Virus record (IMG/VR): IMGVR_UViG_3300044684_000248
Location: 1-44,355 of that record
Length of the DNA: 44,355 bases
Source: a virus
Strand: one strand, 5' to 3'
In this document: one piece after another, positions 9,242 to 17,046 of the stretch
Position numbering within the stretch: the first letter of the stretch is position 1
Layout of the letters: the number at the start of each line of letters is the position of its first letter
The notes under the pieces: generated by a model
Database searches by the model: none
Seen by the model: the letters and a program-made list of their open reading frames with translations, nothing else
What the model was told of the DNA's origin: nothing
Translations under genes and position numbers: made by a program

Positions 9242-9838
9242 ATGACACGAGAAGACCCACAGATGAAACTGCGGCTACCGGAAGCGATGCGCGAGCGCAT
9301 TGCCGAGCTAGCTAAGCAAAACGGCCGCTCCATGAACGCGGAGATCGTCCGGCGGCTCGAGTGGGCGCTGACGTTGGAGAGCGAACCAGTCACCGAGAAA
9401 AAGGAGCCGCTCCAGCAACCGGTAGCAGGCGCCTTAAGCTGGCTCATCACTACCGAGATAAAAGCGCTCGCAGAAAAAGAGGGGGTGCCGTTCGATGAGA
9501 TGCTGGCCAAGATCGTGGTTGCTGGCCTTCACCCAGAAGCGCCTCAAGTTCTGTACCTCCCCCTCTTCCCCGGGACCACAAAAGAAGACGTCCGCAATGC
9601 TCTGCAGGCCTCGAAAGAAGTTTTGCGGCCAGATGCAGCCGTCGTCTCCGAGTCACTTGAAAATGCCCCGTGGGCTCCAGAGTGGATGGTAGAGCGTCTC
9701 CGCCAGCCTGACTTCATCACCCAGACCGGCAACGGGAAGGTGTTGATTGTCGAGACGAAGACTACGCGTCGACAGCGACTCCGGAGTAATACTCAAGACA
9801 GTAACGAGACGACCGACGTCTCAAAAAAAAATCATTAG
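9242..9838 (+). CDS. Mnt-like ribbon-helix-helix repressor with C-terminal extension
   Basis: In this 198-aa protein residues 8-44 form an Arc/Mnt ribbon-helix-helix domain (strand MKLRLPEAM, second helix NGRSMNAEIVRRLEWAL). P22 Mnt has only about 82 residues. Here an extra region includes a possible second helical unit (residues 70-96, ALAEKEGVPFDEMLAKIVVAGL) and about 100 further residues of unknown function. The ATG at 9242 was chosen because the domain begins there and the promoter places the transcript start on it; a GTG at 9170 lies upstream of the promoter. It faces away from the arc-like/ant operon and shares its operators, so it should hold the antirepressor silent in the lysogen. 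Confidence 0.85.
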   Translation: MTREDPQMKLRLPEAMRERIAELAKQNGRSMNAEIVRRLEWALTLESEPVTEKKEPLQQPVAGALSWLITTEIKALAEKEGVPFDEMLAKIVVAGLHPEAPQVLYLPLFPGTTKEDVRNALQASKEVLRPDAAVVSESLENAPWAPEWMVERLRQPDFITQTGNGKVLIVETKTTRRQRLRSNTQDSNETTDVSKKNH

Positions 9839-9885
9839 TGTTGACTTCAAGTTGACCAGCCGATGAGGGCGGGGACGACAGCACA

Positions 9886-10179
9886 TCATCCGCGCGTGGT
9901 CATCGCTTCCAAGGCTGCATATTCCATCGTCCGGATGTCGCCCTCTAACTCTCGAGCCTCTTCGTCCGAAACCTTCATCCGGTCCAAGGTGGCGTACAAC
10001 ACGAGATAGTCCAGCCCTGACGGACCGCCCATGCCCATCCGCCACTGCGTCCGCAGATCCGCGAACAGGACATACGCCTGCTGATTTTCTGGCCAAACCT
10101 CTATGCCATCCCCCTCGAGGTCCTCGGCCGTGAGGCCTGCCGCCGCGAGCTCATGTTCACTCGGCGCCGGCGTGAACAT
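9886..10179 (-). CDS. Tail assembly chaperone, frameshift-extended part (DUF1799-like)
   Basis: This 97-codon frame carries the IEVWPENQQA and RTQWRMGMGGPSGLDY patterns of the DUF1799 tail-chaperone family. It has an ATG at 10179 but no convincing ribosome binding site. It is in the -1 frame relative to the preceding chaperone gene and is reached through a slippery heptamer at 10206-10200, giving a fusion of about 245 residues (141 + 7 + 97). This is the lambda gpG/gpGT arrangement: the short form coats and the fused form recruits tail tube protein to the tape measure. Confidence 0.85.
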   Translation of the reverse strand: MFTPAPSEHELAAAGLTAEDLEGDGIEVWPENQQAYVLFADLRTQWRMGMGGPSGLDYLVLYATLDRMKVSDEEARELEGDIRTMEYAALEAMTTRG

Positions 10180-10196
10180 GGCCCTGGCGACGTCGG

Positions 10197-10622
10197 CTAG
10201 TTTCCCAGTCGGCCCTCGTTGATGGCCTTGCGGTAGTTCTCGATGATGGCCGAGATCGCCGCCGGAAGTTCGTCGGCAAGCTGCTCGATTGCGGCACGGT
10301 CGAACTTCTCGTCCAGGTTCCAGCCGTCCACTGCCTGCATGACGTAGTCGACCTGCAGCGTGATGTCCCGGTCGAGGATGTCCGATTGCTTGAGCGTCTC
10401 GGCCATCTCGCCGCTATCGAGCTTGGCTTTCATCGCCGCGAAGTCGGAGTCGGCTTGCGCTTTCGCCGCTGCTTGGATCTCGTCGGTGAGAGATGCCAAC
10501 TCGCTGCGCGTGCGGTAACGGTACTGCACTTCCATGCAGCCCTCCCCGCCCTCCACCATCGGGAATTTGATGACGCGAGCGAACGTTTTCGGGCGGCTGC
10601 CCAGCTTGATTTTCTGTGCCAT
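10197..10622 (-). CDS. Tail assembly chaperone (gpG-like)
   Basis: This 141-aa protein immediately follows the tail tube gene and begins with a basic beta-rich segment (KIKLGSRPKTFARVIKFPM), followed by helices, as in the phage tail assembly chaperone family. Such proteins bind the tape measure and keep it soluble during tail assembly and are absent from the virion. The last codons CTG GGA AAC TAG contain the -1 slippery site GGGAAAC, so some ribosomes extend the protein into the downstream DUF1799-like frame. Confidence 0.86.
   Translation of the reverse strand: MAQKIKLGSRPKTFARVIKFPMVEGGEGCMEVQYRYRTRSELASLTDEIQAAAKAQADSDFAAMKAKLDSGEMAETLKQSDILDRDITLQVDYVMQAVDGWNLDEKFDRAAIEQLADELPAAISAIIENYRKAINEGRLGN
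10200..10206 (-). promoter_or_regulatory. Programmed -1 ribosomal frameshift site
   Basis: The minus-strand heptamer G GGA AAC is in the correct phase (zero frame GGA-AAC, slipped frame GGG-AAA) right before the UAG stop at 10199-10197. After slippage, seven codons lead into the ATG-started downstream frame. Lambda uses GGGAAAG at the same place. Confidence 0.88.
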
Positions 10623-10644
10623 GGTTCTTGTCTTTCGATGAGAT

Positions 10645-10675
10645 AAAAAAGACCTGCGAGGAGCTACCCCGCAGG
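10645..10675 (-). terminator. Intrinsic terminator after the tail tube gene
   Basis: On the minus strand CCTGCG / CGCAGG (10675-10670, 10658-10653), with internal GC pairs possible, is followed by TCTTTTTT. It lies between the tail tube gene and the tail chaperone gene. Confidence 0.8.
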
Positions 10676-10719
10676 CGAGAAAGGCCAGCGCCGCCTAAGC
10701 GGCACCAGCTGGCAAAGCA

Positions 10720-11367
10720 TTACGAGGCATACCGGACGGGGCGACCCTGCAGCGCCAGGCCGCAAGTGACCGTCATCGCCGAGCCTTTCTGCATGCTCGG
10801 AGTCGGATTGAAGGCCGGGAAGCCGTTGTACAGGATAGGCGCGCCGCTCGGCAGCGTGGCCTTGACCGCGGTGACCGCCTGCGTGTCCGTTGCAGCCTGC
10901 AGCACGGCGTTGTGCGGCAGCGTCGGATCGTCGGCGATCGTCATCTTGACGGTGATGGCGGAGAAGCCGTTCGGCAGCTGGATCTCGTCCGGGTAGTCGA
11001 TGAATTCCTCGGTGCCGTACTTCGGATCGCCGCCGGAGACCTCGAAGGCCTTCATGAACGGGATTGCCGTCCAGGTCGTGATCTTGCGCAGGGAACCCGA
11101 GCCGCCACCGGTCGGGAAGATCTTTGTCGACGTCGTGTCGAAGGCTTCCAGGGTGACGCTCGTGCTGGTCGCAGCCTTGACGCGGAACACGCGCAGATTG
11201 GCGCGCGTCCAGGTGCTGGTGAACTCGACGAAATCGCCGGGCGCATAGGTGTTGGCCGCCGTGGTCAACACGCATTCGGAGGCGTTGCTTGCCGCGGAGA
11301 CGGACACGGAAGCGGCGTAGGCGGAAGCGACCGCATAGGTCGTACCGTTAGGCAGGGAGATCGCCAT
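10720..11367 (-). CDS. Major tail tube protein
   Basis: This 215-aa beta-rich protein is of the phage tail tube type (lambda gpV/TTP family). It opens MAISLPNGTTYAVA and contains the conserved FEVSGGDPKYGTEEFIDYPDEI stretch around residues 107-128. It polymerises as hexameric rings to form the tail tube. It lies between the tail completion gene and the tail chaperone pair, the standard order. Terminators flank it on both sides, as is common for a highly expressed virion gene. Confidence 0.88.
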   Translation of the reverse strand: MAISLPNGTTYAVASAYAASVSVSAASNASECVLTTAANTYAPGDFVEFTSTWTRANLRVFRVKAATSTSVTLEAFDTTSTKIFPTGGGSGSLRKITTWTAIPFMKAFEVSGGDPKYGTEEFIDYPDEIQLPNGFSAITVKMTIADDPTLPHNAVLQAATDTQAVTAVKATLPSGAPILYNGFPAFNPTPSMQKGSAMTVTCGLALQGRPVRYAS

Positions 11368-11393
11368 GTAGTGGGCCTTTCAAAAGTAAAAAA

Positions 11394-11459
11394 GCCCGGA
11401 AGCCGGGCCGTTGCGCCCGAACGGGCATGAAAAAGCCGCCTGGATTTCTCGAGGCGGCT
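11394..11459 (-). terminator. Tandem terminators before the tail tube gene
   Basis: On the minus strand AGCCGCCT / AGGCGGCT (11459-11452, 11441-11434) is followed by TTTTC, and GCCCG / CGGGC (11408-11404, 11398-11394) is followed by TTTTTTAC. A third short stem, GCCCG-TT-CGGGC, lies between them. Confidence 0.82.
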
Positions 11460-11478
11460 CGTTTTGGATTTGATGCGG

Positions 11479-11829
11479 TCAGCAGAACAGACTGAAGTCC
11501 TGCATGGTTCCGCGGTATTTTGTGATTTCGTCGTAGGTATCGACTGCGCCGGTTAGGACTTCCGTTTGCAGGGCCACTGCGGCCCGCAGCGCATCCTCAG
11601 CTTGCTCCGCTAACGCGGTTGCCTCGAGCGTTGTCGCGGCCCAAACATTGAGCTGGACACGACGCTGCCGCTTTGCAGGCTTATCCCCGCTCAGGAATTC
11701 TTCCGGCCCGCCACCCACGACCTGAAATACGATGTACGGCACCTGCGCCCCATCATCAGCGAGCACAGGGAAAATGCGATCGCCCGCCAGGCCACTCAGG
11801 GCCTCGCGCACTTCAACATGGACACTCAT
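11479..11829 (-). CDS. Tail completion/terminator protein (DUF3168)
   Basis: This 116-aa protein matches the DUF3168 family: a start of the MSVHVEVREALSGL kind, then RIFPVLADDGAQVPYIVFQVV and the central QLNVWAATTLEATALAEQAEDAL helix. SPP1 gp17 is the structurally known relative, a ring at the tail-head junction. It overlaps the gp10-like gene by 4 bases (ATGA), within the run of neck genes. Confidence 0.85.
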   Translation of the reverse strand: MSVHVEVREALSGLAGDRIFPVLADDGAQVPYIVFQVVGGGPEEFLSGDKPAKRQRRVQLNVWAATTLEATALAEQAEDALRAAVALQTEVLTGAVDTYDEITKYRGTMQDFSLFC

Positions 11830-12344
11830 CGGGTCGCATTCCTTTCCATCTGCTCAGCAAGCGTCTTCGTCATCGCTTCGAGTGCTGCGTCCTTCTTGCT
11901 ATCGTAGGCCGGTCGCATGAAGGGGTGCGCCGGCACGGTCGATGTGCCGTACTCGAGAGCAGCCGCTCGTCGGTGTGCGGCCCAGCCGATCGTGCGGCCG
12001 GTTCTGCTGCTAACGTTGGTGTTCCGCGGTACGAACTTGTGTCCCTGCTCGACGAAGCGCCAGTAATAGGCGTCTCCGCCGCCGTAGTCACCCTTCCGGA
12101 CGGTCACGAGGTAGACCTGACGGCGCCCCGTGTCCGACTCCTCTTCAAGCCGCTTGACGATGATGTTCCGGTAGATGGTGCCGGTCTGGACGTGCGATTG
12201 GGCGTTGCGCTTTGCCTCGTCCCGGAACACCTCAGCACCCGCGAAGCCCACCGCGCGAAGGGTTGGTTCGTCGACTGAACGCAGCACCTGCTCGACGGTT
12301 TCTCCGACAGCGCGTGAAAGGTCTGACATATCGAGCTCAATCAT
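11826..12344 (-). CDS. HK97 gp10-like neck/tail-joining protein
   Basis: This 172-aa protein is of the HK97-gp10-like family. It has an N-terminal helical part and the VQTGTIYRNIIVKR segment around residues 52-65, then YYWRFVEQGHKFVPRN and a C-terminal AHPFMRPAYDSKKDAA, all typical of the family. The ATG at 12344 forms an ATGA overlap with the upstream gene. In-frame codons further upstream only shadow that gene. It acts in joining head and tail. Confidence 0.87.
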   Translation of the reverse strand: MIELDMSDLSRAVGETVEQVLRSVDEPTLRAVGFAGAEVFRDEAKRNAQSHVQTGTIYRNIIVKRLEEESDTGRRQVYLVTVRKGDYGGGDAYYWRFVEQGHKFVPRNTNVSSRTGRTIGWAAHRRAAALEYGTSTVPAHPFMRPAYDSKKDAALEAMTKTLAEQMERNATR

Positions 12345-12643
12345 TTGACGCTCCAACAGACCAGGAACATGAACCGGCGATCGCTGGAGTCCGGAAGGAC
12401 TGCTTTGATGTCGTAAGCGATACCCAGGTAACTCACCCGCATGCTGTGATCGACATCGCTGCGCGTTCGGACCCGTATCGATGCACGCACAACCGACGTG
12501 TCTGCATTGGCGCGCAAGACCTCGACACCCTTCTCGAATCGGACGTCCGCCCAGACCGTAGTAACCTCCGACCAACTTTCGATCGACTGGCCTGCAGCGT
12601 CTTTGCCTTCCTGACGCTTCAACAGCTTGATTCGATGGTTCAT
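12341..12643 (-). CDS. Head-tail adaptor protein
   Basis: This 100-aa protein is of the Phage_H_T_join family (HK97 gp7, SPP1 gp16 relatives): MNHRIKLLKRQEGKDAAGQ at the N-terminus, TTVWADVRFEKG in the middle and YDIKAVLPD near the end. It forms a ring under the connector and closes the DNA-filled head. ATGA overlaps on both sides show tight coupling. Confidence 0.87.
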   Translation of the reverse strand: MNHRIKLLKRQEGKDAAGQSIESWSEVTTVWADVRFEKGVEVLRANADTSVVRASIRVRTRSDVDHSMRVSYLGIAYDIKAVLPDSSDRRFMFLVCWSVK

Positions 12644-13575
12644 GAATACACCCAGAATTGGTCCAGGAGCCGATCGAAGTTCTCATCCTTAGCTGTAGAC
12701 ACGGGAAAGAACTGCTGCTGCACGCGTGCCAGAACGTATTGCTTGATTGGCTTCGGCACACTCGCCTCTGTTGGTCCGTATCCGCACGAATACTGAACTT
12801 CGACCGCACCAGCTCGATCGAGCGTCGCTGGCCACATGCGACCAGGCGCTGGGCTTAGGACCGCTGGCTCTGCGTCTGCATCGACGAAGTAGTCCTGCGG
12901 ATCCAGTGTTCGGCGCACACCGTCCTGATCGTAGAAGGCGACGTGTGCAATGCTGATCAACGGCGGTTTCGGCAAGACCATCTCTGCCGAGAACGACAAG
13001 AAGCCGGCCCGCCAGGTCTGCTGCACGAACGCCCGGCTGGTCGCATGCTCGGCCGCCTCCGTATAGGCAATCGCAGCCGTCAGCACCTCGTCGTCGAGCT
13101 CGTCGCCGTCCACCCGTGCCGCCCGGCGTGCAGCATCGAGCGACACCGCGGCCTCCGCAACGCCCAAGCGCTTAAGCGTATCGGGGTAAGCCGCGGGGCC
13201 AGTCCGACACACGGTCCCGAGAGGCGCCCGCACATAATCGACCGACTCCTCAACGGAGAACAGGATCGCCAGATCGCTCGAAACTGCCGAGCAGACCGAA
13301 TATGCGATGGCAAGCGACGCAGACACCGACGACACCGCCGAACCATCGACCGAGTAATTCAACGACAGGTCGGCGGACACTTGCGAACGAACCGCGTACT
13401 GAGCCGCCAAGTCGGAGAAGACCGCGGCCCGTACAACGTACGCAGCAGAGAGGTCGGACGAAACCGGTGCGCGCACCGCGTATGCGACCGCTAGATCCGA
13501 CGAAACCTTCGTCGTAGCCTGCGGACCGGAGTCCGTCGCAAGGGAATTCAGCGCAATCGCATCTGATCCGAGCAT
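12640..13575 (-). CDS. gp6-like head-tail connector with an N-terminal repeat domain
   Basis: This 311-aa protein has two parts. Residues 120-311 match the gp6-like connector family (helical bundle with EVLTAAIAYTEAAEHATSRAF, then the PPLISIAHVAFYDQDG beta segment), which forms a ring below the portal. The first 112 residues are about six imperfect copies of a 14-17-residue unit (consensus VSSDLAxxYAVRA). Typical gp6-like proteins are 100-200 aa, so the repeat region is an addition, perhaps displayed on the virion surface. ATGA overlap to the adaptor gene. AAGG lies nine bases before the ATG. Confidence 0.82.
   Translation of the reverse strand: MLGSDAIALNSLATDSGPQATTKVSSDLAVAYAVRAPVSSDLSAAYVVRAAVFSDLAAQYAVRSQVSADLSLNYSVDGSAVSSVSASLAIAYSVCSAVSSDLAILFSVEESVDYVRAPLGTVCRTGPAAYPDTLKRLGVAEAAVSLDAARRAARVDGDELDDEVLTAAIAYTEAAEHATSRAFVQQTWRAGFLSFSAEMVLPKPPLISIAHVAFYDQDGVRRTLDPQDYFVDADAEPAVLSPAPGRMWPATLDRAGAVEVQYSCGYGPTEASVPKPIKQYVLARVQQQFFPVSTAKDENFDRLLDQFWVYS
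13240..13512 (-). repeat. Tandem peptide-coding repeat VSSDLAxxYAVRA
   Basis: About six degenerate copies of a 42-51-base unit encode S(S/A)DLAxxYxVR followed by a short variable linker. Copies differ at synonymous and variable positions, so they are old or under selection. They encode the N-terminal extension of the connector protein. Confidence 0.8.
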
Positions 13576-13585
13576 GATGTCAGCC

Positions 13586-15067
13586 TTAGGTTATAGGGAT
13601 AGCCGTGAACGGCCGCAACGGGAAGCCCGGACTGACGTTGTCGTACAAGACCGAGGAACTGACGTAGCTTCCGCTGACGTTGAACGGGTAATCCATCATC
13701 GCGTACGAGACGGTGGCCGGCGTGCCCGACAAGGCGAACTGCACCGTCGTGCCGCTGGCGATCACGGTGCTGTTGATGGTCAGGACGTTGCCGCTTGAGT
13801 CCTTGAATTCGAACCCGAGCAGACCGGTGCCATTTCCGCCCGCGCCATCGACCAGGGCCGTGCCGCCGCCGCTGTGAGCGAACGTGAGCGTCGCGGTGCC
13901 GGCGCTGTAGGTGGCTCCGGTCACGTACGGGCCGAAAGCTGCTGCGCCGGCACCGTAGCGGCTCAATGCCGTGACGGCCCAGCGTTTGCCGAATCGGTTC
14001 AGGCCGGCGTTGGACACGTGCACGGCGTCGCGCAGATCGGAGTCATGCGCGCCGCCCAGGTAAAACACGCCCTGGCGGCCAGACATGCCGTACGCCACCT
14101 GATTGGCGCGCATGATGCCGAACTGGCCAGGCAGCGAACTCTGGTATTGCCCCTGCCCGAGCGACACGATACCGAACTGCGAGTTGGACGCGTTGCGCCC
14201 AGTCAGGTCGTAGAACTGCTGACGCAGCGCGTCCCAGGCCGCCGTCATATAGCTCGTGGACTTGTTCACAGCATCGGTCTCGCCCTGATACCAGAGGAAC
14301 ATCTCCATATCGCTACCGGTTTCGGTAGCCAGCGCAGCAAAGTTCACCCAGTTGACTGCCGTTGCAGGTACCCACGAGTCGATCGACGAGCCATTCACCG
14401 GCAGCGGCACTGCCATCACCGGAATGTTCAGCGCCGCCGCAATGGCGTTCATGAACAGGATGATGCCGTCGCCCTTCAGATTGCCGTTATCGCGGCTGTA
14501 GCTCGGATAACCGGTGCCGTACAGCAGACTGTACGCATAGGCGTCGTTGTACTGCCCGATGCGGCGATAGCCCGTCTGGCTGATGTACTCGATGCAGCGC
14601 GAGTCGGTATTCGGCAGCTTGTTGTAGTCGGTCCAGAAGAACCGCATGTTCGACTGGCCGCCGAAGCCGATGACCATGCCCACGCCGAACTTCATCGTGC
14701 CAGTCAGCACAGTGGCACGGTCGGTCACGCTGCGAATCTTCAACCGGTACCAGCTGCCCTGCGGGACTGTGATCTGACCCGTTGCGCTGCCGTTCGAGGC
14801 GCTAAAGTTGGCCAGCGCTGTCCAGTCAACCACCGTGCTGCCGCTGCTATAGTTGACGATCTGCGCTTCGACACCGGCGGGCGCGCCGCCAGTGTAGGTC
14901 ATGTTGACGTTCAAAACGCGGCTTGTGCCGACGCGCTGAAACACACGCTGATTGGCAAAGTCGGTCAACGCGCTCAGCGGGCCCGGAACGATAGTGCTGG
15001 TCGTGAGAGACAGCATCCCGTTTCGCAGGCGTAGCTTAGTCGCGTTGGTTGCGAGACGGGTAGCCAT
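13586..15067 (-). CDS. SGNH-type carbohydrate esterase on the virion (SASA-like)
   Basis: This 493-aa protein has the sialate O-acetylesterase signature: GFGGQSNM with nucleophile Ser139, the WYQGETD block at 259-265 and the Asp347-x-x-His350 pair in RDAVHVS. Residues 1-125 form a beta-rich domain and residues 376-493 a C-terminal beta domain. The family removes acetyl groups from polysaccharides; in phages such enzymes act on capsule, LPS or exopolysaccharide. There is no signal peptide, so it is probably attached to the particle. The gene lies in the head cluster rather than the tail-fibre cluster. TAATG overlap with the upstream gene. Confidence 0.85.
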   Translation of the reverse strand: MATRLATNATKLRLRNGMLSLTTSTIVPGPLSALTDFANQRVFQRVGTSRVLNVNMTYTGGAPAGVEAQIVNYSSGSTVVDWTALANFSASNGSATGQITVPQGSWYRLKIRSVTDRATVLTGTMKFGVGMVIGFGGQSNMRFFWTDYNKLPNTDSRCIEYISQTGYRRIGQYNDAYAYSLLYGTGYPSYSRDNGNLKGDGIILFMNAIAAALNIPVMAVPLPVNGSSIDSWVPATAVNWVNFAALATETGSDMEMFLWYQGETDAVNKSTSYMTAAWDALRQQFYDLTGRNASNSQFGIVSLGQGQYQSSLPGQFGIMRANQVAYGMSGRQGVFYLGGAHDSDLRDAVHVSNAGLNRFGKRWAVTALSRYGAGAAAFGPYVTGATYSAGTATLTFAHSGGGTALVDGAGGNGTGLLGFEFKDSSGNVLTINSTVIASGTTVQFALSGTPATVSYAMMDYPFNVSGSYVSSSVLYDNVSPGFPLRPFTAIPIT

Positions 15068-17046
15068 TACACAGTCACCACAGTGCCGGACGGGTTCATC
15101 ACGGTGTAGATGCCGTTAATCTCCATCCAGAAATACCACGTTGTCGTGCCGGAGCCGACCGGGACGTACAGGTACGCTGCGCTGCTCGAACCCGAACCCG
15201 GATTGGCGATCGTCATCGGCAGCATACCGTTCAAGCCGTTGCCACGGTCGGTCATGGTGATGGCAGCAGGTGCCACCGTGTTGCTCTGGCTCCAGCCGGT
15301 CGAGGCTGTATTCGGCTTGGAACCGGCAAAGACCCACACGGCGGACAGCGTGTTCGAACCGGTGTACAGTTCCTTGCCGTTGCTGATGCCGTACGCGTCG
15401 GATGCGGTAAGGGTCGACTTGATCGTACCGTTGTAGTTGCTGACGGTCGGCTGCGCCGCGATCGTGATCTGGACAGTACCGGACTTGGACGTGTCCTGCG
15501 TGCTGGTAGCCTTGACGACCGTCGTCTGCGAACTGTTCGTTGCAGGCGGTGCCGTATAGAGACCGGACGAGTTGACCGAGCCTGGGCCAGATTGAATCGT
15601 CCACGTCACGCCTTGCGACGGCGAATTGGTACCATTGACGGTCGCGGTCAGCTGGTCGGTCTGGTTGCCCTGGACCGTCGTCAATGCAGCCGCGACGTTC
15701 ACGCTGGTCACTGTCGAGCCTGCGGCAACAGCGGGCACGGTGATCGTGACCGTACCGTACTTGGACGTGTCTTGCACGCTAGTGGCACGAATGACGATTG
15801 GCTGGTCGCTGGCAGTAGCTGCCGGCGCCGTGTACAGGCCAGACGAGTTGATCGAACCACCACCGGAATCGATGCTGTAGGTGACGGCGCTGGAATACGA
15901 ACCCGTACCGGTCACGGTCGGCGTCATCTGGTCCGTGCCACCACCAGCCACCGTCGACGTTGCGGCGGCGACCGACACATTCGTGATCGTCGAGCTCGCC
16001 GCGGCGTTGACAGCATAGGTGCCGGACGTGCCGACGATGTTGACGTATGTGTGGTCGCGCACGCTGATCGTACGACCGGAACTCGGTGTCGTCGGTGTCA
16101 CGCTGAACGACCAGGAGCCGCTACCGATGACAGGCGAACTTGCCTGCACCCAGGTGCCGTCGGCCTGTTGGTAGTCCAGCGAGGCCGGCGCCGTCCCGGT
16201 GTAGGTGCCGGACAGGGTGAAAGCTGTACCGACCGTCTGCGTGCCCGGCGTGGTGACATTCAGGATCGTGTTCGGGTTGACGATGTAGGCACCTGATTGC
16301 GGGCTGACGACACTTGTGTTGTTGTGGTCACGCACGCTGATCGTACGGCTGACGCTTGATGTCGTCGGGGTTACGCTGAACTGCCACGTCCCGTTGGAGC
16401 CAATGGTCAGGCCCGATACCGCATTGTTCCAGGTGCCAGCCACACCCGAGTCGGTGATCATGTAGTCGAGAGCCGTCGGCTGCACGCCCGCCCACGTACC
16501 GGCCAGGGTGTAAGGCGAACCCACCGTCTGCATGCTAGGCGTAGTGACGCTGAGGCTTTCGGCCGGCGCGCTGAACTTGCCTTCCGCCGTCATACGGTTG
16601 ACCAGATACGTGTAGAAGGCGTCGACCGTTGTCTGGGCCTCGTTGCCCGATTGGCCCACAGCCACCACATCCGTCGCACCGATAGCACCAGCATTGGGCA
16701 GTTGGCCGAGGCTGACGCCGTTCAGGAACGATGAAGGGATGGTGTTAAATACCGTCAGCGTTGCGCCGGTAAATGTCGCAGGCGTAGTGCCGCCAGCCGA
16801 GCTGGCCAGCACCGCAGTGCGCGTCAGCGTCGGGGCTTGGAGCGATCCGCCCAGGTTGTACAGGCTCAGTTCCCAGTTTCCAGCCCCGTCATCGGCGCCA
16901 AAAGGGACTGACGTGTCGGTCAGCGCCAAAGCGCCACCGGCCAACTTGGCTGCGATATTCCCGCAGCCAGTAACTGCGGTGCCATCTGAGATGGATGCCG
17001 CGCTTGTGCCGGTCGTCGTGAATTTCAGTCGGTCGACAAATTTCAT
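15067..17046 (-). CDS. Virion surface protein with Ig-like repeats
   Basis: This 659-aa protein has an N-terminal attachment region (residues 1-165) rich in Thr/Gly/Ala, then two about 90-residue Ig-like repeats, each ending in a near-identical FSVTPTT..RTISVRDH block (166-262, 263-352). Two BIG2-like repeats follow, each with SINSSGLYTAP/SVNSSGLYTAP and QDTSK blocks (353-443, 444-533), and then a unique C-terminal domain (534-659). Such Ig-like domains are common on phage capsids and tails, where they bind sugars weakly. Overlaps by ATGA upstream and TAATG downstream place it in one translational unit with the esterase. It is probably a head fibre or the scaffold for the esterase, which is inference. 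Confidence 0.78.
   Translation of the reverse strand: MKFVDRLKFTTTGTSAASISDGTAVTGCGNIAAKLAGGALALTDTSVPFGADDGAGNWELSLYNLGGSLQAPTLTRTAVLASSAGGTTPATFTGATLTVFNTIPSSFLNGVSLGQLPNAGAIGATDVVAVGQSGNEAQTTVDAFYTYLVNRMTAEGKFSAPAESLSVTTPSMQTVGSPYTLAGTWAGVQPTALDYMITDSGVAGTWNNAVSGLTIGSNGTWQFSVTPTTSSVSRTISVRDHNNTSVVSPQSGAYIVNPNTILNVTTPGTQTVGTAFTLSGTYTGTAPASLDYQQADGTWVQASSPVIGSGSWSFSVTPTTPSSGRTISVRDHTYVNIVGTSGTYAVNAAASSTITNVSVAAATSTVAGGGTDQMTPTVTGTGSYSSAVTYSIDSGGGSINSSGLYTAPAATASDQPIVIRATSVQDTSKYGTVTITVPAVAAGSTVTSVNVAAALTTVQGNQTDQLTATVNGTNSPSQGVTWTIQSGPGSVNSSGLYTAPPATNSSQTTVVKATSTQDTSKSGTVQITIAAQPTVSNYNGTIKSTLTASDAYGISNGKELYTGSNTLSAVWVFAGSKPNTASTGWSQSNTVAPAAITMTDRGNGLNGMLPMTIANPGSGSSSAAYLYVPVGSGTTTWYFWMEINGIYTVMNPSGTVVTV

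Noticed and set aside
13874-15034. Plus-strand open frame opposite the esterase gene
   Set aside because: Antisense shadow in high-GC coding DNA. The minus strand carries catalytic motifs of a known family.
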